Source of the DNA: Kiritimatiellales bacterium
GTDB lineage: Bacteria > Verrucomicrobiota > Kiritimatiellia > Kiritimatiellales > Pontiellaceae
DNA: 9,994 nucleotides
Assembly: GCA_021734595.1 (NCBI GenBank)
Contig: JAIPIO010000149.1
Coordinates: forward strand, 1 to 9,994
Reading direction: 5' to 3'
Part shown: in pieces, positions 5,992 through 9,994 of the stretch
Numbering within the stretch: position 1 is the stretch's first letter
Layout: every line of letters starts with the position of its first letter
Program-made: the position numbers and the translations under genes
Notes under the pieces: generated by a model
What the model saw: only the letters and a program-made list of their open reading frames with translations
Databases searched by the model: none
Told to the model about the DNA's origin: nothing

Positions 5992-6954
5992 ATGAAAATC
6001 AAACTGTTGTGTGTGGCATTCGTTGTTTTGGCATTGTCGATATCCGCGGAGGCCAAGCTGAAGGTTTTGATCGTCGATGGCCAGAACAACCATGCGGTCT
6101 GGCCCAAGTCGACCATCATGATGAAACAGTATCTCGAAGAGACCGGGCTGTTCGAAGTCGATATTGATCGCACCCGCTTTACCTGGAAGGCCGAGCGCGA
6201 AAAGGCATTCCTCCCGCTCGCGGGCGTTGGTGAAACCGAGGATCTGAAACAACCGCAAACCGATCCGGACTTCAGTCCCGATTTTTCAAAATACGCTGTA
6301 GTTGTCCCCACCTTTGGCTGGAAGGCGCCCGACTGGCCCGACGCCACGCAAAAGGAGCTCGAGGCCTACATGAAAAACGGCGGCGGATTTGTATCGGTGC
6401 ATGCGGCCGACAATTCATTCCCCACATGGAAGGAATACAACCGGATGATCGGTCTTGGAGGCTGGGGCGATCGCAGCGAGAAAGACGGCCCCTATGTCTA
6501 CTACACCAACGACGGCAAACTGGTTCGCGATATGGCCCCCGGCAAGTGCGGCGCCCACGCTCCGGCAAAACCATTTCCGGTCACCTTGCGCGTTGCCGAC
6601 CACCCGATCACCAAAGGCATGCCTGCGGTCTGGATGACCACCAAGGACGAATGCTACGCCCTGCTGCGTGGTCCGGCCGAAGAGATGACCGTGCTGGCCA
6701 CCGGCAAGGATCAGAATAAAAAGGCGCCGACCGATCGCCATGAGCCGATGCTGATGGTGGTGAACTATGGCAAGGGACGCATCTTCCACACCACGCTCGG
6801 CCACGACGATTATTCCCAGGAAGGTGTTGGATTCATTGTCACGCTCACCCGCGGCGTCGAATGGGCGGCCACCGGCAAGGTCACCCAGCCGATCCCGAAG
6901 GATTTCCCGACCGCCGAAAACGCATCCTACCGGACGTTTAAACTGAAGAAGTAG
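5992..6954 (+). CDS. Secreted ThuA-domain protein (glutamine-amidotransferase-like fold)
   Basis: This 320-aa protein starts with a signal peptide (MKIKLLCVAFVVLALSISAEA, likely cut after A21) followed by a ThuA-like domain. KVLIVDGQNNHAVWPKS (24-40) is the first strand and ligand loop. KNGGGFVSVHAADNSF (about 128-143) is the family core with the HAA motif. HPITKGMPAVWMTTKDECY (204-222) and NYGKGRIFHTTLGHDDYS (258-275) are the later conserved blocks. ThuA-like proteins are linked to disaccharide use in rhizobia and are numerous as secreted proteins in planctomycetes and verrucomicrobia; the reaction is not well defined. I chose the ATG at 5992 because AAAGGA (5977-5982) lies nine bases upstream; the in-frame ATG at 5974 has no such site. 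No partner gene is adjacent. Confidence 0.9.
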   Translation: MKIKLLCVAFVVLALSISAEAKLKVLIVDGQNNHAVWPKSTIMMKQYLEETGLFEVDIDRTRFTWKAEREKAFLPLAGVGETEDLKQPQTDPDFSPDFSKYAVVVPTFGWKAPDWPDATQKELEAYMKNGGGFVSVHAADNSFPTWKEYNRMIGLGGWGDRSEKDGPYVYYTNDGKLVRDMAPGKCGAHAPAKPFPVTLRVADHPITKGMPAVWMTTKDECYALLRGPAEEMTVLATGKDQNKKAPTDRHEPMLMVVNYGKGRIFHTTLGHDDYSQEGVGFIVTLTRGVEWAATGKVTQPIPKDFPTAENASYRTFKLKK

Positions 6955-6984
6955 TTAGGGATTTCTGGATTTATCTATTCCGCT

Positions 6985-7001
6985 TTTCCGATCATTGGAA
7001 A
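6985..7001. repeat. Palindrome family copy downstream of the ThuA gene
   Basis: TTTCCGATCATTGGAAA differs from a perfect TTTCCAATCATTGGAAA by one base. It lies 30 bases after the ThuA stop codon, again without a following T-run. Confidence 0.55.
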
Positions 7002-7051
7002 GAAAGTTTCTGGTATTGGAAGAATAGTGAGGCGAAGACCCTTCATCGGAG

Positions 7052-7160
7052 TGCGGAGCCACGGTGTAGTTCCGGACTCCGATCCGGTGTTGGGTAGCAT
7101 TTGGCAGGGGCGATCATCCTTTTCGAGCGTCAATTCTGGGATGCTTAAAAAAGCGTCTTG
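7052..7160. repeat. Intergenic repeat, copy A
   Basis: Copy A (109 bp) matches copy B at 7955-8059 in the same orientation. The first 68 bases align without gaps with 58 identities by hand count. After a 4-base gap the identity continues through TTCTGG/TCCTGG to a shared GCTTAAAAAAGCGTCTTG end. CCGGACTCCGATCC (7072-7085) is identical in both. Both could form a CGGAG/CTCCG stem. The copies flank the small secreted protein gene. The reading frames differ between copies, so it is noncoding; whether it is an RNA, a mobile remnant or a regulatory block is unknown. Confidence 0.75.
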
Positions 7161-7348
7161 CCAACTTTTCTCTTTTCTGTTTCTAGAAAACTTGACTACG
7201 GCCGGGGTTTTTTGCACCTTGGCTGTGGGCAGCGGGTGGTCGTTTATATGCATGTGCGGTTTTTCCCCGTTCCACACCGCGCATGAACGAGATGGAGTGC
7301 ATAGACGATTCCCGCAAGGCGGTTAACCATTAAAAACACAGGTGTTGT

Positions 7349-7933
7349 ATGAATATGATGAAGAAAAGTATTATGAGTGTGGTTTTGCTGAGTGCCCTCA
7401 CACAGGCTTCCTTTACAGAAGATTCGGTTCGGGTAGACATTGATGTTTCCTCCAAGAAGGGACAGAAGACCATTCTCTCTACGAACAGAAGCACGGTGAA
7501 AAAACATACCCTTGAATGTTTTGTCACCGTAAAAAAAGCAAGTCCCGCACCGTACGCCGGTCCGCTTAAGGCCGAATTGTATATTATAGCGGTGCAGATG
7601 CACTCAGACTATTATGGGATAAAGGACATCATTAAATCCGAGTTCGCCTTTACAAGTGAAAATAAAAACCAGCACAGCTTTTCCAGCGGACCGATCATGA
7701 TGGGACAATCCAGCGGGGATGTAAAGGCAGGTGGAAAATATGAAGGTTTTCTTGTTGTTGTTCTCGATCAGTCCGACCGTGTTGTCGACGTGAATGGCAG
7801 TCGTACCTCTTTTGAGCGGGAGGCCGACAAGATCCGCGGATTTGACAAGCTGACTTTGTTCGATGATAAATTCCGGGTTCAAGGGAAATCAGATCCTGCC
7901 AACTCGTTACTCAAAAGCATGCTAGAGAACTGA
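7349..7933 (+). CDS. Small secreted protein of unknown function
   Basis: I do not recognise this 194-aa protein. Residues 1-20 form a signal peptide (MNMMKKSIMSVVLLSALTQA, likely cut after A20). The rest is polar and beta-rich in appearance, with VRVDIDVSSKKGQKT at 27-41, a hydrophobic strand KAELYIIAVQM at 74-84 and YEGFLVVVLDQSDRVVDVNGS at 131-151. The single mature cysteine (C57) rules out intramolecular disulfides. The start could be 7349, 7355 or 7358; AGGTG at 7340-7344 favours 7355, ten bases away. It is more AT-rich than the genes around it and sits between two copies of an intergenic repeat, which may point to separate origin. It probably acts in the periplasm or outside. Confidence 0.75.
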   Translation: MNMMKKSIMSVVLLSALTQASFTEDSVRVDIDVSSKKGQKTILSTNRSTVKKHTLECFVTVKKASPAPYAGPLKAELYIIAVQMHSDYYGIKDIIKSEFAFTSENKNQHSFSSGPIMMGQSSGDVKAGGKYEGFLVVVLDQSDRVVDVNGSRTSFEREADKIRGFDKLTLFDDKFRVQGKSDPANSLLKSMLEN

Positions 7934-7954
7934 ACGATTGAAACGTCGTGTTGA

Positions 7955-8059
7955 TGCGGAGCCACTGCGTAGCACCGGACTCCGATCCAGTGTGAGGTGG
8001 CATTGGGCAGGAGCGATCATCCTTTCTTCAATCCTGGAAAAGCTTAAAAAAGCGTCTTG
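7955..8059. repeat. Intergenic repeat, copy B
   Basis: Copy B (105 bp) begins 21 bases after the stop of the small secreted protein gene. It shares with copy A the start TGCGGAGCCAC, the block CCGGACTCCGATCC, GGCGATCATCC or AGCGATCATCC, and the end GCTTAAAAAAGCGTCTTG. Both copies are followed by pyrimidine-rich DNA (ctcttttttcgtctatctg here), so the homology may extend weakly to about 8080. Confidence 0.75.
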
Positions 8060-8184
8060 ACCTCTTTTTTCGTCTATCTGACCCGTCTGTTGCCGCGTTG
8101 GTTGACCCATCGGCGATGAAAAAAACTTCTTTGAGAGGGAGCATTTTCGTTAACAGACTTTCCAATATCAGGAAAGCCAGCGTT
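8060..8184. other. Gap between repeat B and the end of the nuclease-like gene
   Basis: The stretch holds the palindrome at 8158-8176 and T- or A-rich runs. A 47-codon + strand frame from the ATG at 8116 runs antisense over the nuclease C-terminus and shows no family features. I support no gene here. Confidence 0.4.
8158..8176 (-). repeat. Palindrome family copy just after the nuclease-like gene
   Basis: CTTTCC (8158-8163) and GGAAAG (8171-8176) are perfect arms around AATATCA; the core TTTCCAATATCAGGAAA belongs to the palindrome family. On the minus strand it starts eight bases after the inferred TAA at 8185-8187, the same placement as the copy after the kinase gene. Confidence 0.55.
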
Positions 8185-9101
8185 TTACTTCAACTTCTCC
8201 AGCTTGTCCATCAGCATCTGCTTCATACAGGGCTGGTCTTCGGAATAGCGGAAGATTAGGCGCTGCCTTGCTGCTGGTAAAGCTGCTGTTTTTTTAGAAT
8301 GCCGATTTTGTAGTCGGCGGTGGTCATGCCCCAGTATTCAATGTAGACATCGAATTTGGGCAGGTAGAAGTCGGGGCGGATGGCGTAGCCGTCGAGAATG
8401 CGGAAACGCTCGTCGTAGCGATATTTAATGTTTTCGGAATCGAGCGCCTCGCAGATGAGCCTTTCTCCGTCGGACTGTACCCAGGTTCCATCCTTGGCGC
8501 GGGTTTTCTTCTGCAGTTCCACCTTGGTTTCGAAATTGCGGCGCTCCAGAAAAACTTCGTCGAAGCAATAGTTGCAGAATGATCGCTGGAAGGCTTTTTG
8601 CGAGCAGGCGAATTCGTCGGGTTCCAACTCGACTCCGCAGCGTTGGCAGCAGTGGATGGCTTGCTTCTCTTCGATACGCAATGCCTCTTCGATGATTTCC
8701 ACAGCCAGCATGGCATCGCGATTGTTGTATTCGGGTTCGGTGGGACTGATGGCCATGTCCCGCTCATCCGACAGGGCGCATTTGGACGCGGGTCCGTAGG
8801 CCTTGAGCGCTTTCACCGCGTATTGCCGCACCTGGGGCTTGGCGTCGCGAAGCATCGGAACGAGAGCGGAGACAGGCTTTTCCGTACCGGCTAGCCCGGC
8901 CAGTTTGCCGATGGCGGAAACCGTCAAACGCCGTACGTTGGCGGCAGGTGAGCGGATGAGGTTAATCAGTTCCGGCAAAGCAGCGGGGTCGCCGGAGTTT
9001 CCAAGTCCCACTGCACGATCCCTGCACTGCTTTTCCAGTTTGCTGTCCGTTCGCAGTTTCCTAATGTGCCTCCAGCCAGTTTGCCCCCGTTCCGCTTTCA
9101 A
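8185..9101 (-). pseudogene. HEAT-repeat / zinc-ribbon / PD-(D/E)XK nuclease-like protein with a 3' frameshift
   Basis: The main frame (8256-9101, 281 codons) has three parts. HEAT-like helices occupy about residues 22-105 (LGNSGDPAALPELINLI, RDAKPQVRQYAVKALKAYG). A four-cysteine zinc ribbon follows, C152-x2-C155 and C176-x2-C179. A C-terminal PD-(D/E)XK-like nuclease core has GERLICEAL (212-220), RPDFYLP (242-248), YIEYWG (253-258) and lysines near 270. The frame then stops at 8256 right after QQG. In the -1 frame a natural continuation, QRLIFRYSEDQPCMKQM followed by DKLEKLK, runs to a TAA at 8185-8187. One missing base near 8265-8270 explains this. No ATG exists near the 5' end: candidates are TTG at 9101, overlapping polA by 41 bases, or GTG at 9011. 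The gene may still be functional without its tail, or the shift may be a sequencing error. The cellular role is unknown; DNA processing is inferred. Confidence 0.65.
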
Positions 9102-9994
9102 CCAAGATCGGAATTTCCATGGGGATGGCGGATTTCATTTTTTCCTCAATCAACGGGACGAGTTCATCCTTTTCATCGAGGGCGAGGTCGAAGACGAGTT
9201 CGTCGTGGACCTGCAGGAGCAGCTTGGTTTTGGACTTCTTTTCTTCGAGCATTTTCTGGATGGCGATCATGGCAATCTTGATCATGTCGGCGGCGGTGCC
9301 CTGGATGGGGGCGTTGATGGCGTTGCGCTCGGCGCCGCCGCGCACCATCTGGTTGCGGGCGTTGATGTCGCGGATATAACGCCGCCGGCCGGTGATGGTT
9401 TCGACGAATTCGTTTTTCTGCGCAAACTCGATGGTTTTATCGAGATAGTCCTGCACGCCGGGATAGTTGGCGCGGTATTGGTTGATGATTTCGCCAGCCT
9501 CGGTGCGTCCAATACCGAGCCGCTGGCCGAGGCCGAAGGCGGAGATTCCGTAGATGATGCCGAAGTTGACCATCTTGGCCTTGCCGCGCATTTCGCGGGT
9601 GACGTCGTCCTTTGCGACGCCAAAGACGCGGGCGGCGGTGGCGGTGTGGATGTCTTCGCCGTGGATGAAGGCGTCGCGCAGGCCTTCGTCGCCGGAGAGC
9701 TCGGCCATGATGCGCAACTCGATCTGGGAGTAGTCGCAGGCCAGCAGGGTGAAGTCTTCGCGCGGAATGAAGGCGCGGCGGATTTCGCGGCCCTCCTCGG
9801 TGCGGATCGGGATATTCTGTAGGTTGGGGTTTTCGGATGAAAGCCGACCGGTGGTGGTGATGGCCTGACGGAAGGTGGTGTGGACTCTTCCCGTTTCCGG
9901 GAATACCTCGTTGGGCAGCGCATCGACATAGGTGCTCTTGAGTTTGGTGAGCGAGCGGTAGTCGAGCATCTTCCGGACGATCTCGTGTTTGGGT
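9061..9994 (-). CDS. polA: DNA polymerase I, C-terminal polymerase domain (5' end outside window)
   Basis: About 310 C-terminal residues of family A DNA polymerase are visible; the frame continues past the right edge. The enzyme fills gaps in excision repair and replaces RNA primers. Numbering from the first visible codon, motif A is DYSQIELR (about 87-94) with the catalytic aspartate. Motif B, the O helix, is RGKAKMVNFGIIYG (about 136-149), with phenylalanine at the ddNTP-discrimination position as in E. coli. Motif C is QVHDELVF (about 261-268) with the second catalytic aspartate. GRLSSENPNLQNIP (about 49-62) is the DNA-binding loop. The ending NWLEAH is the usual C-terminus. The stop at 9061-9063 lies inside the next gene, so the two are probably translationally coupled. 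Whether the 5'- and 3'-exonuclease domains are present cannot be seen. Confidence 0.97.
   Translation of the reverse strand, partial: PKHEIVRKMLDYRSLTKLKSTYVDALPNEVFPETGRVHTTFRQAITTTGRLSSENPNLQNIPIRTEEGREIRRAFIPREDFTLLACDYSQIELRIMAELSGDEGLRDAFIHGEDIHTATAARVFGVAKDDVTREMRGKAKMVNFGIIYGISAFGLGQRLGIGRTEAGEIINQYRANYPGVQDYLDKTIEFAQKNEFVETITGRRRYIRDINARNQMVRGGAERNAINAPIQGTAADMIKIAMIAIQKMLEEKKSKTKLLLQVHDELVFDLALDEKDELVPLIEEKMKSAIPMEIPILVESGTGANWLEAH

Larger units (their letters stand above)
6955..7348. other. 394-bp intergenic region, mostly repeat-derived
   Basis: The region holds a degenerate palindrome of the TTTCCAATNNTTGGAAA family at 6985-7001 and repeat copy A at 7052-7160. The remainder (7161-7348) is T-rich and then GC-mixed, with no gene I can support. 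A TTGACT at 7192-7197 looks like a -35 box, but no -10 box lies at the right distance. A minus-strand open frame across it is best explained by the repeat, since the second copy does not preserve it. Confidence 0.55.

Noticed and set aside
7192..7250. Possible promoter (TTGACT with TATATG) before the small secreted protein
   Set aside because: The spacing between the boxes is far from 16-19 bp, so they do not form a credible pair.
6975..7277. Minus-strand 100-codon open frame upstream of the small secreted protein
   Set aside because: It is built largely from repeat copy A; the corresponding frame in copy B is broken by a 4-base gap, so coding is not conserved.
7922..8110. Minus-strand 62-codon open frame over repeat copy B
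   Set aside because: It shares only a few residues (QDAFLS) with the copy A frame, as expected from DNA repeat similarity, and has no other support.
8116..8259. Small 47-codon + strand frame starting MKKTSLRGS
   Set aside because: It runs antisense to the frameshifted C-terminus of the nuclease-like gene, which explains the open frame better.
8803..9822. 339-codon + strand open frame opposite polA
   Set aside because: It is antisense to strongly conserved polymerase motifs and reads as low-complexity Gly/Asp/Val-rich mirror sequence.

Overview
This window looks like a chromosomal segment of a GC-rich, Gram-negative-type bacterium. My best guess is the PVC superphylum, possibly Kiritimatiellota or Verrucomicrobiota. 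That guess rests on a secreted ThuA-like protein, a eukaryote-like xylulokinase, a GatCAB operon, and intergenic repeats of a kind I associate with those groups; no marker gene in the window proves it. There is no rRNA, tRNA, CRISPR array, transposase or phage gene.

Layout. The + strand begins with the 3' end of a xylulokinase-like FGGY kinase (1-670), then a hairpin-rich gap with a good sigma70-type promoter (720-748) and a tight gatC-gatA-gatB operon (780-3978). gatB converges on a minus-strand endonuclease III/MagIII-like DNA glycosylase (4077-4715), and an 89-bp structured palindromic element fills the gap between them. The glycosylase is divergent from a cold-shock gene (4877-5080), which has its own promoter and a clear Rho-independent terminator. 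Next on the + strand come a small orphan multi-pass membrane protein (5329-5841), a secreted ThuA-domain protein (5992-6954) and a small secreted protein of unknown function (7349-7933). The last of these is flanked by two direct copies of a ~105-109 bp noncoding repeat. The right end is minus strand: the C-terminal part of DNA polymerase I (9061 to the edge), followed by an overlapping gene for an unusual HEAT repeat / zinc ribbon / PD-(D/E)XK-nuclease-like protein whose 3' end carries an apparent one-base frameshift (8185-9101).

How the genes relate. GatCAB makes Gln-tRNA(Gln) and/or Asn-tRNA(Asn) by transamidation. PolA, the nuclease-like protein and the glycosylase all point to DNA repair, but only polA and the nuclease gene look co-transcribed. 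The xylulokinase and ThuA proteins fit a saccharide-using lifestyle.

The most interesting signals are not genes. A 17-nt palindrome close to TTTCCAATNNTTGGAAA recurs seven times; four copies sit just after stop codons and three lie inside genes. The two-copy intergenic repeat and the structured element between gatB and the glycosylase also deserve genome-wide searches.
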